DNA from: Flexivirga endophytica
GTDB lineage: Bacteria; Actinomycetota; Actinomycetes; Actinomycetales; Dermatophilaceae
NCBI RefSeq assembly: GCF_014640635.1
Contig: NZ_BMHI01000001.1
Location: 310,001 to 374,000 of the forward strand
DNA: 64,000 nt
Reading direction: 5' to 3'
Part shown: positions 47,640 through 58,718 of the stretch, piece by piece
How the letters are laid out: the number at the start of each line of letters is the position of its first letter
Numbering within the stretch: position 1 is the stretch's first letter
The notes under the pieces: generated by a model
Database searches by the model: none
Seen by the model: only the letters and a program-made list of their open reading frames with translations
Told to the model about the DNA's origin: nothing
Translations under genes and position numbers: made by a program

Positions 47640-48152
47640 CTATTTCATCTCGTCGTCGAGCCCGGCGATGGCCAGCTCGAGCAACTGCGCGAGCTTGTCG
47701 CGCTGGCCGGCCGGCACGTGGGACAGCACGTCGGACTCGACCATGTCGGAGTGCCGGATCACCTGGCGGAACATCTCCCAGCCGTCGCGGGTCAGGTGCA
47801 CCAGGATGCGGGTGCGGTTCTCCTGGTCGGGCTCGCGCTCGATCAGTCCACGCTCGGCCATCCGGTCCAGGCGGTGCGTCATCGACGACGGCGCGACCGC
47901 AGCGGTGTCGGCGAGCTGGGACGGTGTGGAGATGTGGTCGTCGGCCTCGGCGGCGAGATGCCGGATCACCGCCCATTCGCCCGCGGTGAGGTCGAGGTCG
48001 GAGAGGTTCTGGGTGTACCACTGCGACAACCGGCGATGCAGGCCGTGCACCGCCGTGATGACGCGCTGCACCTGCTCGTTACCGCCCGCCTCGACATACG
48101 CGGCGACTTCGGTCTCGTAGCGGCTTCGCTCGCTCTTGGCAGTCCGGTTCAT
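47640..48152 (-). CDS. MarR family transcriptional regulator
   Basis: The 170-residue protein has the MarR winged-helix core: [38 protein letters not shown] (recognition helix) and the wing [11 protein letters not shown], flanked by dimerisation helices. MarR proteins sense small ligands and usually repress nearby genes. No obvious target is adjacent: it is convergent with the B12 gene and divergent from rpsO. The start is ATG 48152. Confidence 0.9.
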   Translation of the reverse strand: MNRTAKSERSRYETEVAAYVEAGGNEQVQRVITAVHGLHRRLSQWYTQNLSDLDLTAGEWAVIRHLAAEADDHISTPSQLADTAAVAPSSMTHRLDRMAERGLIEREPDQENRTRILVHLTRDGWEMFRQVIRHSDMVESDVLSHVPAGQRDKLAQLLELAIAGLDDEMK

Positions 48153-48341
48153 CAGGCTCCATTAGAGCGTATGACGACCGCTGCGCGGTGCACGCCCTCG
48201 CGCGGGCCGCTTCGATTAGGGGCGCGCGCTCTCGTGCTGATAACCTTGCATCGCCGTGAAACCGGCCGCGGACCAAGAGCGCCCTGGTGGAAATGCCCAG
48301 GAGCACCGCGCAACCAAGAGACGAACGGAGATCGCCCACTC

Positions 48342-48611
48342 ATGCCTCTGGACACCGCCACCAAGGCGCAGATCATGACCGACTACGCGACCAAAGAGGG
48401 CGACACCGGTTCGCCCGAGGTCCAGATCGCGATGCTCACGCAGCGCATCACCGACCTGACCGAGCACTCGCGTCAGCACCCGCACGACCACCACAGCCGG
48501 CGCGGTCTGCTGCTCCTGGTCGGCAAGCGCAAGCGCATGCTGCGTTACCTCGAGGACGTTGACATCGAGCGCTACCGTGCGCTGATCAAGCGCCTCGGTC
48601 TGCGACGCTGA
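48342..48611 (+). CDS. rpsO: 30S ribosomal protein S15
   Basis: S15 binds 16S rRNA and helps assemble the small-subunit platform. The 89-residue protein has the usual [16 protein letters not shown] start, [35 protein letters not shown] and the KRLGLRR end. The ATG at 48342 follows CGGAG. It is separated from pnp by a hairpin, the conserved rpsO-pnp order. Confidence 0.98.
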   Translation: MPLDTATKAQIMTDYATKEGDTGSPEVQIAMLTQRITDLTEHSRQHPHDHHSRRGLLLLVGKRKRMLRYLEDVDIERYRALIKRLGLRR

Positions 48612-48644
48612 ACAGGGTCGCTTGACCACCAAGACTTATGCCGA

Positions 48645-48675
48645 CAAGGCGGTTACCCATCCGGTAGCCGCCTTG
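48645..48675 (+). terminator. rpsO-pnp intergenic hairpin
   Basis: CAAGGCGG (48645-48652) pairs with CCGCCTTG (48668-48675), continued by TACC/GGTA inside, and is followed by TTGTCG. It can attenuate read-through into pnp and may be the RNase site that regulates pnp in other bacteria. Confidence 0.75.
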
Positions 48676-48804
48676 TTGTCGTAGGCGGGTGCTGCCCACC
48701 GGCCCGACAAGGATGCGGCCGACTCGCGGCATACACCCGTAATGAAGGAGAGCACCACGCACAACGACGATGCGTGGTCAGAAGCAAGAGAACAGGAGGA
48801 CCCA

Positions 48805-51231
48805 ATGGAGGGTCCAGAAATCACTTTCGCCGAAGCCGTTATCGACAACGGCAAGTTCGGCACGCGCACGGTCCGTTTCGAGACCGGACGGTTGGCCAAG
48901 CAGGCAGCCGGCGCGGTCGTCGCCTATCTGGACGACGAGACGACGCTGCTGTCGACCACGGCCGCAGGCAAGCACCCCAAGGACCATTTCGACTTCTTCC
49001 CGCTGACGGTCGACGTGGAGGAGCGGATGTATGCCGCGGGCAAGATCCCGGGCAGCTTCTTCCGTCGTGAGGGTCGCCCCTCGACCGACGCGATCCTCAC
49101 CTGCCGGCTGATCGACCGTCCGCTGCGTCCCGCCTTCGTCAAGGGCCTGCGCAACGAGGTCCAGGTCGTCATCACCGTCCTCGCGCAGAACCCCGACCAC
49201 CAGTACGACGTGCTGGCGATCAACGCCGCTTCGGCGTCGACGCAGATCTCGGGTCTGCCCTTCTCCGGTCCGATCGGTGCCACCCGCGTGTCGCTGATCG
49301 ACGGCCAGTGGGTCGCGTTCCCGACCTACTCCGACCAGGAGAACTCGGTCTTCGACATGGTCGTCGCCGGCCGCGTGGTCGAAGATGACGTCGCGATCAT
49401 GATGGTCGAGGCGGAGTCCAACGAGGCGACCTGGGGCCTTGTCAAGGACCAGGGGAAGCAGGCGCCGACCGAGGAGATCGTCGCGCAGGGCCTGGAGGCC
49501 GCCAAGTCCTTCATCCGTGTGTTGTGCGAGGCGCAGGACAAGGTTGCCGAGAAGGCCGCCAAGCCGGTCCAGGAGTTCCCGCTCTTCCTCGACTACGAGG
49601 ACGACGCGCTGAACGCCGTCGAGGCCGCTTCGACCGAGAAGCTGCGCGGCCTGCTGTCCATCGCGGACAAGCAGGACCGTGAGTCGCAGCTGGACGCCTA
49701 CAAGGAGGAGCTCAAGACTGAGCTCGCCGGCGAGGGCAAGGAGTTCGAGGGCCGCGACAAGGAGATTTCCGCGGCGTACCGCTCGGTGCAGAAGCAGCTC
49801 GTCCGCGAGCGCATCCTGCGCGAGAAGGTCCGCATCGACGGTCGTGGGCTCGCGGACATCCGTGCGCTGTCGGCCGAGGTCGAGGTGCTCCCGAGGGTGC
49901 ACGGTTCGGCACTCTTCGAGCGCGGCGAGACCCAGATCATGGGCGTCACCACGCTGAACATGCTGCGCATGGAGCAGCAGCTGGACACGTTGTCGCCGGT
50001 GTCGCGCAAGCGCTACATGCACAACTACAACTTCCCGCCCTACTCCACAGGTGAGACCGGCCGCGTCGGTTCGCCGAAGCGTCGCGAGATCGGCCACGGA
50101 GCGCTCGCCGAGCGTGCGCTGATGCCGGTCCTGCCGACGCGTGAGGAGTTCCCCTACGCGATCCGTCAGGTGTCGGAAGCGTTGAGCTCCAACGGTTCCA
50201 CCTCGATGGGTTCGGTCTGCGCGTCCACGTTGGCGCTGCTCAACGCCGGTGTGCCGCTGCGCGCGCCGGTCGCCGGCATCGCGATGGGTCTGGTGTCGGC
50301 CGAGGTCGACGGTAAGACCGAGTTCGCGGCGATGACCGACATCCTGGGAGCCGAGGACGCCTTCGGTGACATGGACTTCAAGGTCGCAGGCACCCGTGAG
50401 TTCGTCACGGCCATCCAGCTGGACACCAAGCTCGCCGGCATCCCCGCCGACGTGCTGGCCGGTGCGCTGACCCAGGCCCGCGACGCGCGCCTGCACATCC
50501 TGGACGTGATGCACGAGGCGATCGACGCTCCCGATGAGATGTCACCCTTCGCCCCGCGTGTCATCGCGGTGAAGATCCCGGTCGACAAGATCGGTGAGGT
50601 CATCGGCCCGAAGGGCAAGATGATCAACCAGATCCAGGAGGACACCGGCGCCGACCTGTCCATCGAGGACGACGGCACCGTCTACATCGGTGCCACCGAC
50701 GGTCCGTCCGCCGAGGCCGCGCGCGCCGCGGTCAACGCGATCGCCAACCCGCAGATGCCCGAGGTGGGCGAGCGCTTCCTGGGCACCGTCGTGAAGACGA
50801 CGACCTTCGGCGCGTTCGTGTCGCTGCTTCCGGGCAAGGACGGCCTGCTGCACATCTCCGAGGTGCGCAAGCTGGTCGGCGGCAAGCGGATCGATGCCGT
50901 CGAGGACGTGCTGAAGATCGGCCAGAAGGTCCAGGTCGAGCTCAAGGAGGTCGACCCGCGCGGCAAGCTGTCGCTGGCTGTCGTCCAGGCGAACGACGAG
51001 TCCGCTTCCGAGGCCGCGTCCGACGAGGACGTCGCCGACGACGCACCGGCTGCTGCTCCGGCTGACCTTGAGTCGGACGCTGACGCCACAGCACCGGTGG
51101 ACGCCGAGGGTGGCGACGAGAAGTCGGACCGCGAGCCCCGCAAGCGCAACCGCCGTCGCGGCGGTCGCGGTCGTGGCAAGGACGGCGCCGAGGGGTCGAA
51201 CGACTCCGAGTCGGTCGCCGTGGAGGACTGA
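48805..51231 (+). CDS. pnp: Polyribonucleotide nucleotidyltransferase (PNPase)
   Basis: PNPase degrades RNA phosphorolytically from the 3' end and can add tails. Two RNase PH domains are visible (first with RRPLRPAF-like IDRPLRPAF, second with [14 protein letters not shown] and [18 protein letters not shown]), then a KH domain ([15 protein letters not shown]) and an S1 domain ([20 protein letters not shown]). After residue 735 there is an acidic Ala/Asp/Glu tail with a basic Arg/Gly patch ([14 protein letters not shown]), likely RNA-binding. Length is 808. The ATG at 48805 ([12 protein letters not shown]) follows AGGAGGACCC; the ATG 48742 frame is an extension without homology. Confidence 0.97.
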   Translation: MEGPEITFAEAVIDNGKFGTRTVRFETGRLAKQAAGAVVAYLDDETTLLSTTAAGKHPKDHFDFFPLTVDVEERMYAAGKIPGSFFRREGRPSTDAILTCRLIDRPLRPAFVKGLRNEVQVVITVLAQNPDHQYDVLAINAASASTQISGLPFSGPIGATRVSLIDGQWVAFPTYSDQENSVFDMVVAGRVVEDDVAIMMVEAESNEATWGLVKDQGKQAPTEEIVAQGLEAAKSFIRVLCEAQDKVAEKAAKPVQEFPLFLDYEDDALNAVEAASTEKLRGLLSIADKQDRESQLDAYKEELKTELAGEGKEFEGRDKEISAAYRSVQKQLVRERILREKVRIDGRGLADIRALSAEVEVLPRVHGSALFERGETQIMGVTTLNMLRMEQQLDTLSPVSRKRYMHNYNFPPYSTGETGRVGSPKRREIGHGALAERALMPVLPTREEFPYAIRQVSEALSSNGSTSMGSVCASTLALLNAGVPLRAPVAGIAMGLVSAEVDGKTEFAAMTDILGAEDAFGDMDFKVAGTREFVTAIQLDTKLAGIPADVLAGALTQARDARLHILDVMHEAIDAPDEMSPFAPRVIAVKIPVDKIGEVIGPKGKMINQIQEDTGADLSIEDDGTVYIGATDGPSAEAARAAVNAIANPQMPEVGERFLGTVVKTTTFGAFVSLLPGKDGLLHISEVRKLVGGKRIDAVEDVLKIGQKVQVELKEVDPRGKLSLAVVQANDESASEAASDEDVADDAPAAAPADLESDADATAPVDAEGGDEKSDREPRKRNRRRGGRGRGKDGAEGSNDSESVAVED

Positions 51232-51251
51232 TCCTCCGGTAGGCAATCGCT

Positions 51252-51290
51252 GAACGGCCCGGTCGCACCTCGTGTGCGGCCGGGCCGTTC
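51252..51290 (+). terminator. Terminator after pnp, 17-bp stem
   Basis: GAACGGCCCGGTCGCAC (51252-51268) pairs with 51274-51290, with one G-T pair and a 5-base loop, 20 bases after the pnp stop. Confidence 0.85.
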
Positions 51291-51392
51291 CGCGTCTGCT
51301 GCGGTTCCGTCAGACATGTCGCGCGGTATGACGCGCGTTGTGTACGACGCAGCGGATCGGTCGGCACTGGTCACTCGCATAGGCTTCGCCGT

Positions 51393-52346
51393 ATGACGAT
51401 CCCGTTGCTGCTGACCTGCCCGGTGGGGTTGGAGGATCTCGTGCGCGGTGACCTGCGGGATCGGGACGATGTGCGATCCGAGCTGCTGGAGCCGGGAGCC
51501 ATCCGGTGCGAGTCAGGTGTCGAACGTGAGCAGTTGCCCGCGATGGTCGAACGGGTGGGCGTGCCGCTGGCCGACGTCGCATCCGTGATCAGCGCAGCCG
51601 CGCTCATCGGTCTCGAGACACCGGCGTTCCGGGTGCAGGCGAAAGACCCGAGCTTGCGGTCGGAATGGATCGCGCGCGTCGAGGCACTCGGATGGGTCAA
51701 CGCGCCCGGCGAGTGGATGCTCAACATCGACGTCGAGGCCGGGAGGATCGACCTCGGACCATGGCACTGGTCACGACGCATCGGCCATCTGCAGCGGCTG
51801 CCCGCGACGACGCCGGGTCCGGTCGCTGCCGGACTGTTGCGCCTGGCGAAACTGCGTGTCGGAGACCAGTTGCTCGACCCGTGCGCCGGTGTCGGCACAG
51901 TGCCGATCGTGGACGCGCTGCTGCGTGGGGGACCGGCATACAGCATCGAGCAGGATCCGCAAGCGACCCGGCTCGCCATCGAGAATGCAGCGAATCTGTC
52001 AGTGCAGCAGTCGGTTTCAGTCCTCGAAGCGGACGCGACCGACCTTCCGCTCGGTGACGGCAGTGTCGATCGGGTGGTCAGTGACCTGCCCTTCGGCAAG
52101 CGCATCGGCAGCAACGAGCTCAACAAGACGCTCTACCCGGCGATCCTTCGCGAGGTCGAGCGCGTGCTCACCGCCGACGGACGTTGTGTGCTGTTGTCCG
52201 ACGACAAACGCGTTTTCACCGAATCCGTCGCGCACGCACGGGGTTTGAAGGTGTCGGGGGAGCGGGTGATCCGCTACAACGGGGTCACACCCACGGCATA
52301 CATCGTGCGGCGGAGTCGCCGTCCGAAGAAGAAGGGCCGTGCATGA
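51393..52346 (+). CDS. TRM11/THUMP-type SAM-dependent RNA methyltransferase
   Basis: The 317-residue protein has an N-terminal region that resembles the THUMP-associated part of tRNA guanine-N2 methyltransferases, then a Rossmann methyltransferase. The Rossmann part has LLDPCAGVGTVPIV (SAM motif I, about 168-181) and DLPFGKRIGSNE (motif IV, replacing the NPPY of adenine enzymes, about 230). It ends in a Lys/Arg tail RRPKKKGRA. TrmN/Trm14-like tRNA or rRNA guanine methylation is the likely role. The ATG at 51393 is close to the pnp terminator. It overlaps the kinase-like gene by four bases. Confidence 0.82.
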   Translation: MTIPLLLTCPVGLEDLVRGDLRDRDDVRSELLEPGAIRCESGVEREQLPAMVERVGVPLADVASVISAAALIGLETPAFRVQAKDPSLRSEWIARVEALGWVNAPGEWMLNIDVEAGRIDLGPWHWSRRIGHLQRLPATTPGPVAAGLLRLAKLRVGDQLLDPCAGVGTVPIVDALLRGGPAYSIEQDPQATRLAIENAANLSVQQSVSVLEADATDLPLGDGSVDRVVSDLPFGKRIGSNELNKTLYPAILREVERVLTADGRCVLLSDDKRVFTESVAHARGLKVSGERVIRYNGVTPTAYIVRRSRRPKKKGRA

Positions 52347-53281
52347 GTCGGCACCAGCATGCGCAGGGTGTCCGGCTCGGCTTCGCCGAGGCGCCGGACC
52401 GCGTTCGCACATGGGCTGGTCGGCAGATCGGCGGCGAGCTGATCGCGGTGACCGACTGCGTCGGCGGTATGTCGCCCGGGCCGGCCGCGCGGATCGGATC
52501 GTCAGCGGGCGCAACGGCGTTCGTCAAAACATGCGGCCCTGAACTCAATCCGATCACGCCGGAGTTGCTACGGGACGAAGCACGGATCCTCGCGGTGCTT
52601 CCTGCACACCCGAACCTGCCTCGGCTACTCGATGTGTATGACGACGGCGATTGGGTCGCGTTGCTTATCGAGGACCTGCCCGGCGGGGTGCCCGACGTGC
52701 CGTGGTCGGCAGACGACCTGCGTCGTGCGAGTGACGTCCTGTCAGCGGTGCGCCCGGTTCTCGGCCGTGTCGCGTCGAACTGGGTGCCGTTGGCCATCGA
52801 GAGCCCGATCTTCGCCGACGGCTGGAAGTTGCTGGCGGATCGACTTGATCAGGTCGATCCTTGGTGGGCGAAGCATCACGACGAGCTCGCGTCACATGCA
52901 GAGCGTGCTGTCGCTTTGATCGACGGAGATGCGTTGCTGCACTGGGACGTTCGGGCCGACAACCTGATCTTCGGCACCGACCGTGACGTGCTCGTCGACT
53001 GGGGTCAGGTACGACGCGGCGCGGAGTGGATGGATCCAGCCCTGCTGGCGATGGACTGTGCGATGAGCGGCAGCACCGTGTCCGCGGCGGCCGACTTCTT
53101 CGCCGAGGAACCTGTCTTGGCCGACCGTGACCCGTCCGATCTGACCTCCCTGATGGCGGCCGCCGCAATGACCTTCGCCGCGCGGGCGATGGACGAGCCA
53201 CCGCCCGGTCTGCCCACCATTCAGGCGACTCGTGCCCGTTGGGCCGAGAATCTCCGCCGCGAACTGGACAAAGTCCTCTGA
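52343..53281 (+). CDS. Aminoglycoside phosphotransferase-like kinase
   Basis: This 312-residue protein of the APH/choline-kinase fold carries a catalytic loop HWDVRADNLIF near residue 200 (HxDxxxxN) and the metal-binding DWGQVRRG about 15 residues later. ALLIEDLPGG marks the hinge. Such actinobacterial proteins phosphorylate small molecules; antibiotic resistance cannot be assumed. The ATG at 52343 overlaps the RNA methyltransferase stop (ATGA), so the two are co-translated. The stop codon lies inside a palindromic element. Confidence 0.82.
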   Translation: MSRHQHAQGVRLGFAEAPDRVRTWAGRQIGGELIAVTDCVGGMSPGPAARIGSSAGATAFVKTCGPELNPITPELLRDEARILAVLPAHPNLPRLLDVYDDGDWVALLIEDLPGGVPDVPWSADDLRRASDVLSAVRPVLGRVASNWVPLAIESPIFADGWKLLADRLDQVDPWWAKHHDELASHAERAVALIDGDALLHWDVRADNLIFGTDRDVLVDWGQVRRGAEWMDPALLAMDCAMSGSTVSAAADFFAEEPVLADRDPSDLTSLMAAAAMTFAARAMDEPPPGLPTIQATRARWAENLRRELDKVL

Positions 53282-53366
53282 TTGAACGGCACACCAATGC
53301 ATTGACCGGCACCGCAAAGCGGGCACATTTGCTGTGCCGCTCGTTACGTTGGTGTGCCGCTCAATC
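53280..53366. repeat. Nested palindrome with an ATTGAMCGGCAC core
   Basis: The outer arm GATTGAACGGCACACCAA (53280-53297) pairs with TTGGTGTGCCGCTCAATC (53349-53366) with one mismatch. Inside, a second copy of the core, ATTGACCGGCACCGCAAA (53301-53318), pairs less well with TTTGCTGTGCCGCTCGTT (53328-53345). The layout is A1-A2-A2'-A1'. It overlaps the kinase stop codon and precedes the next methyltransferase gene. No sister copy is seen in the window. Confidence 0.8.
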
Positions 53367-53449
53367 CAAGGGCGCCACGGCATTCGGGCGAAACTGTCGG
53401 GCGCTGCGAGACGTTTGGAGAACGGAGGGTCCGATGCCGAGGAGTTCGT

Positions 53450-54229
53450 ATGCCGCAACCGTCCGCCCGCCGGGCCGACACCTTTCTGCTTCCAGGAGTG
53501 GCCGAGGCCTATCGCGCCCGGCCGCCATACCCCCAGGAAGTGATCGACCGGCTCGTCGACCTGGCCAGCTGCGGTCGGGTCCTCGACCTGGGCGCTGGTG
53601 AGGGGTCGATCGCGCGTCGGCTTGTCGGTCGGGTTTCCTCGGTCGTGGCGGTTGAACGGTCGGCTCCGATGATCGAGGTCGGCCGCGCGCTACCTGGTGG
53701 GTCGGCCGTGGCCTGGCATTGCGAGCCAGCCGAAACGTTCACCGCCACAGGTCCGTTCGACCTTGCGGTGGTGGGCGAGGCGATGCACTGGTTCGACCTG
53801 CCGGCCGTCATCGGCAGACTGCGCGACGTTCTCCACCCGAGCGCTCCGCTCGCGTTGGTCGATCGATCGACCCGGCACGGCCGGATGCCCGAGATCATCG
53901 AGGTGATCCAGCGCTTCTCCACTGCGGAGAACTACGACCCGGCATACGACGTCTCCGACGACCTGACGGCGCGGGGACTGTGGACGCCACGCGGCCAACT
54001 CACCCCGGCGCGAGAGTTCCGGCAGAGTCCGGAGAACTACCTGACCTCCCTGCGGTCGACGTCCAGCCTGGCCCGGGCCGTCATGGCGCTCGAGGACAAC
54101 GTCGCCTTCGACGCGGAGGTGCTCGACGTCGTGCGTCCGATCACCGACGACAGGGGACTACTCACCCTCACGGTGACCGCCACGTTGACCTGGGGAGAGG
54201 TTTCTCATGATGCAGCTGAACGGCCTTGA
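53450..54229 (+). CDS. Class I SAM-dependent methyltransferase
   Basis: The 259-residue protein has the methyltransferase type 11 layout: a start like AEAYRARPPYPQEVIDRL, motif I VLDLGAGEGSIARRL near 43-57, VVAVERSAPMIEV, and FDLAVVGEAMHWFD (motif IV) near 105-118. Relatives act on small molecules or are unassigned. The ATG at 53450 follows GAGGAGTTCGT; upstream in-frame starts extend into the repeat element. Its last 25 bases overlap the 3' end of the convergent LanC-like gene. Confidence 0.88.
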   Translation: MPQPSARRADTFLLPGVAEAYRARPPYPQEVIDRLVDLASCGRVLDLGAGEGSIARRLVGRVSSVVAVERSAPMIEVGRALPGGSAVAWHCEPAETFTATGPFDLAVVGEAMHWFDLPAVIGRLRDVLHPSAPLALVDRSTRHGRMPEIIEVIQRFSTAENYDPAYDVSDDLTARGLWTPRGQLTPAREFRQSPENYLTSLRSTSSLARAVMALEDNVAFDAEVLDVVRPITDDRGLLTLTVTATLTWGEVSHDAAERP

Positions 54230-55419
54230 GGAGCAAGAGGTTTCGCGGTCGCTTGGCCCGGCCACTGTATGGCGTAGTCGGTGCCGCCCCCGCGGCGTAA
54301 CCGCACATACCGCAGCAGCTCACGCAGTATGCCGGCGTTGCCCATCGCCCAACCGGGCAGTGGCGCGAGGTCCGGTGGATCGGCGCGGTACTCGTAGTTG
54401 GACCATCGGGCGCCAGTGTCGTCGACGGTCGCCCGCGTGAGCAGGTCGGCAACGAGGGAGTCCGCGAAGCGGAAGTCGTCACCGCGTTCGACAATGCGAT
54501 CACACGCTGTCGCGAGCACACCCGCTGTCCCACAGCAGTGTCCGTTGTTGTCCCAGAAGCCGCGTCGCAGCCGTGCTGGAAGGCCGGATCCGACGACGGT
54601 GGTCCAGCAGCGATCCTGCAGGTCGGTCCATCGGGACTCACCGGTCAGGTGTCCGAGCAGCCGGAAAAGCTGCGCGTCGCCGGCCGGGCCGTTGCACCAG
54701 CCGTAGCTGTAGCGCTCGATGATGTCCGGTCGGTGTGGCGGATCGGATTGTGGGACAAGGAGATCCGCGGTGCTTGCCGTGTTGCGCGAGACGACGTCCT
54801 CGGCGGCCAGCACGGCGAGTTCGACGAGATCCGGCCGTCCCGACGCGCTTCCGATCGACGCCAGCGCGAACGCGATGCCAAGAGTGCCGTGCGCCATGTG
54901 GTGCGAGCGCGGTGGTGTCGGCCGGACCGCCCAGTTGACGCCATGGGGGGTGCGGTCCGCACTGTTGACATAGGGGAGCACCGCCTGCACCGCAAGCTCG
55001 TAGTCTCCGGCCTGCAGCGCACCCAGGCCGATCCCGGCGTTGCCCATCAGCAGCTCGAACATCGTGTTCCAGCGCTCTCCGTCGAAGGACGCACGGATCC
55101 GCGCCAACGCACGACCGGCTGTGCCGATACGGCCGAGCCGATGTAGGCAGAACGCCATACCGGCGAGCCCGAAGTAGAGGGACGCATCGTCGACCGAGTC
55201 GACTGCGACGGCCAGCTCGTCGAGACCACGTTCCACCGCCGCGTCATACCGATCGTCGCCGAAGTGGGTGCGAGCTTCGTGCAAGGCGAGCACGACACCC
55301 GAAACCCCTTGGTACAGCGACAGATCCGCGTGGTCACCGGGCACTGCGGTGAGAAGCCAGTCAGCCGCGGAACGCGCGAGCCGCTCGACATCCTTCACCG
55401 CCGGCTGTATCGCGCTCAC
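54205..55419 (-). CDS. LanC-like seven-repeat alpha-toroid protein
   Basis: The 404-residue protein has exactly seven Gly-rich repeats typical of lanthionine cyclase alpha-toroids: YQGVSGVV, YFGLAGMA, LMGNAGIG, AHGTLGIA, CNGPAGDA, CCGTAGVL and AMGNAGIL. Two zinc ligands are clear, Cys242 (GWCNGPAG) and Cys295 (GHCCGTAG). The third position, His in NisC-type CHG, is Cys296. No lanthipeptide precursor, dehydratase or protease is nearby. It is the last gene of an operon with a NarL-type response regulator and histidine kinase, overlapping the regulator by four bases. It may act in thiol or peptide chemistry other than lantibiotic synthesis. Confidence 0.87.
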   Translation of the reverse strand: MSAIQPAVKDVERLARSAADWLLTAVPGDHADLSLYQGVSGVVLALHEARTHFGDDRYDAAVERGLDELAVAVDSVDDASLYFGLAGMAFCLHRLGRIGTAGRALARIRASFDGERWNTMFELLMGNAGIGLGALQAGDYELAVQAVLPYVNSADRTPHGVNWAVRPTPPRSHHMAHGTLGIAFALASIGSASGRPDLVELAVLAAEDVVSRNTASTADLLVPQSDPPHRPDIIERYSYGWCNGPAGDAQLFRLLGHLTGESRWTDLQDRCWTTVVGSGLPARLRRGFWDNNGHCCGTAGVLATACDRIVERGDDFRFADSLVADLLTRATVDDTGARWSNYEYRADPPDLAPLPGWAMGNAGILRELLRYVRLRRGGGTDYAIQWPGQATAKPLAPQGRSAAS

Positions 55420-56078
55420 ACCAGGTCCAACTCGAGCGCGCGCAGCACCGCCCGGGTGCGGTCACGCACGCCCAGCTTGGCCAGCACCGTTGACACGTGG
55501 TTCTTGACGGTGCCGGGCGCGAGGTGCATGGCGGAGGCGATCTCCTTGTTGGAGAAACCGCCGACCAGCATGCGCAGCACCTCGCGCTCCCGGGTCGTGA
55601 GTTCGATGTGCACCGGCAGATCGACCGGCGCAACGGCTGTGTCCGCCGACCCGAGCCGGTCCAGCAGTCGCTGGGTCACCGAGGACGCCACCATCGATCC
55701 CCCGGCGGCGACGATCTCGACTGCCGCGACGAGGTCGTCCAGCGACACGTCCTTGAGCAGATAGCCGCGCGCCCCGGCCCGCAGCGCCTGCAACACCTGC
55801 TCGTCGTCCTGGAACGTCGTCAGCACCAGACACGGCGGCGGATCCTCGCGAAGGCCCAACTCGCGCAGCACCGCGATGCCGTCCAGCACCGGCATCCGCA
55901 GGTCCAGCAATATGACGTCAGGGCGCTCGATATCCAGTGCGTCCAACGCTTTCCGGCCGTCCGCCGCCGAACCGATCACGTCGATCCGTTCGCTCAACCG
56001 GAGCAGCCCGACGATGCCGTCGCGGACGATGGTCTGGTCGTCCACCACGAGCACCCGGATGCGATCGGCTGTCGTCAT
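55416..56078 (-). CDS. NarL/LuxR family response regulator
   Basis: The 220-residue regulator has a receiver domain with the acidic pocket in VVDDQ, phospho-acceptor Asp59 in VILLDLRMP and the Thr/Lys in LTTFQ and YLLKDVSLDD. A LuxR-type helix-turn-helix follows (LTTREREVLRMLVGG, KEIASAMHLAPGTVKNHV). It is paired with the kinase just upstream: the kinase stop and this ATG overlap (ATGA). The likely target is the LanC-like gene in the same operon or the nearby ABC-2 exporter genes. Confidence 0.94.
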   Translation of the reverse strand: MTTADRIRVLVVDDQTIVRDGIVGLLRLSERIDVIGSAADGRKALDALDIERPDVILLDLRMPVLDGIAVLRELGLREDPPPCLVLTTFQDDEQVLQALRAGARGYLLKDVSLDDLVAAVEIVAAGGSMVASSVTQRLLDRLGSADTAVAPVDLPVHIELTTREREVLRMLVGGFSNKEIASAMHLAPGTVKNHVSTVLAKLGVRDRTRAVLRALELDLV

Positions 56079-57241
56079 ACCTGCTCCTCGATCGCGCGTT
56101 CGCCGGACGCCGCATTGTCTCCCACCGGAGCCGACGCCTGCACGACGAATCCGCCACCGGGCACGCCGCGCCATACGACCGAACCGCCAAGTGCGGTGAA
56201 ACGCTCTCGCATGCCACGCAATCCGTTGCCCTCCACCGTGGTGTCGGCGCCTCGACCGTTGTCACGGACCACGACGGACAAGGCGCCGTCGGCCCGCTCC
56301 AAGGCAACCCATGCCTGGGTGGCCGCCCCGTGTCTGGCGGCGTTGGTGAGTGACTCCTGCACCAGCCGCACACACGCATGGCGCAGCGCGTCGGGCACGT
56401 GGTCCAGAACGGCGTCGTCGCTGACCTCCACCTGCATGCCCGGCCAGTTGTCGGCCAACGCCCTCGGCGAGGCTGCCCCGCTCGACCCGCCGTCGCGCAG
56501 CTCGCTCACGACGCTGCGCACCTGGGCCAGCAACTCCTTGCCGGTGCGTTGTGCGTTGTCCAGATAGGGCTGCGCCTGTTCCGCGGGCAGGTGCCGGGCG
56601 GTCTCGAGGGTGAGCGTGAGACCGGCGAGTTGGTGACCGACGACGTCGTGCAACTCCCGTGCGATGCGCAGCCGCTCCTCGGCGGCGCTCTGCTCGCGCA
56701 GTCGCGCCTGGGCTTCGCGCAGCGCCCGGTTGGCGCGCTCGGCCTCCAGGTTGGCGCGTTGGACGACCGCGGTCTGTTCGACGCCGATCAGCACGAACGC
56801 GTCGACGATGAGGGTGAGCACGGCATACCAGGTGCAGGCAAGGAGCGAGGCCTGCCCGTTGACCAGCGCCATCAGGGCCGTGCTGGCCGGCAGCAGCACC
56901 GCGATCGTCGCGATCGAGACGCGCAGCGGCACGAAATTGGCCCAGACGGCGGTCGCGACGGCCAGCAGCATGAGGCTGAAGCCGTATGTCGAGCCGAGCG
57001 CCGCGCCGACGTATGCCGCCACGACGAACGCACCGACCAGCAGATAGGTGCGGGGCGTCCGCCCGAAGGCGATGGGTGAGCCGGCCACCAGGACGAAGAT
57101 CACGACGACCAGCACGACGCACGTCCAGTAGACGACCCGGAACGGTGCGGCGAGCGCCGGCAGACCGCCCAGGAAGAGCGGCACCACCGCGAAGATCGCG
57201 ATGGCGATCATGCCATTGACGAACTGCAGTCGCTGGATCAT
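56075..57241 (-). CDS. Sensor histidine kinase (HisKA_3/NarX-DesK type)
   Basis: The kinase has four to six N-terminal membrane spans (residues 8-160) without a large extracellular domain, a short coiled coil, and the dimerisation/phosphoacceptor motif RELHDVVGHQLAGL (His near 198). An ATPase domain follows, with ESLTNAARHG (N box), RDNGRGAD and GNGLRGMRERF. Such intramembrane-sensing DesK-like kinases often respond to membrane or antibiotic stress and control ABC exporters. ATG 57241 (MIQRLQFVNGM) is preferred over GTG 57247. Confidence 0.93.
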   Translation of the reverse strand: MIQRLQFVNGMIAIAIFAVVPLFLGGLPALAAPFRVVYWTCVVLVVVIFVLVAGSPIAFGRTPRTYLLVGAFVVAAYVGAALGSTYGFSLMLLAVATAVWANFVPLRVSIATIAVLLPASTALMALVNGQASLLACTWYAVLTLIVDAFVLIGVEQTAVVQRANLEAERANRALREAQARLREQSAAEERLRIARELHDVVGHQLAGLTLTLETARHLPAEQAQPYLDNAQRTGKELLAQVRSVVSELRDGGSSGAASPRALADNWPGMQVEVSDDAVLDHVPDALRHACVRLVQESLTNAARHGAATQAWVALERADGALSVVVRDNGRGADTTVEGNGLRGMRERFTALGGSVVWRGVPGGGFVVQASAPVGDNAASGERAIEEQV

Positions 57242-57301
57242 GCGCACAGCTCGACCTTAGGGTGCGCCGGACCGCTGCAACCGTGCCGATGGTCACGATG
57301 A

Positions 57302-58705
<1,404 letters not shown>

Positions 58706-58718
58706 TCTCCTTCACGGC

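Noticed and set aside
48778-50514. 578-codon minus-strand frame opposite pnp
   Set aside because: Shadow of PNPase with repetitive Leu/Arg/Asp composition.
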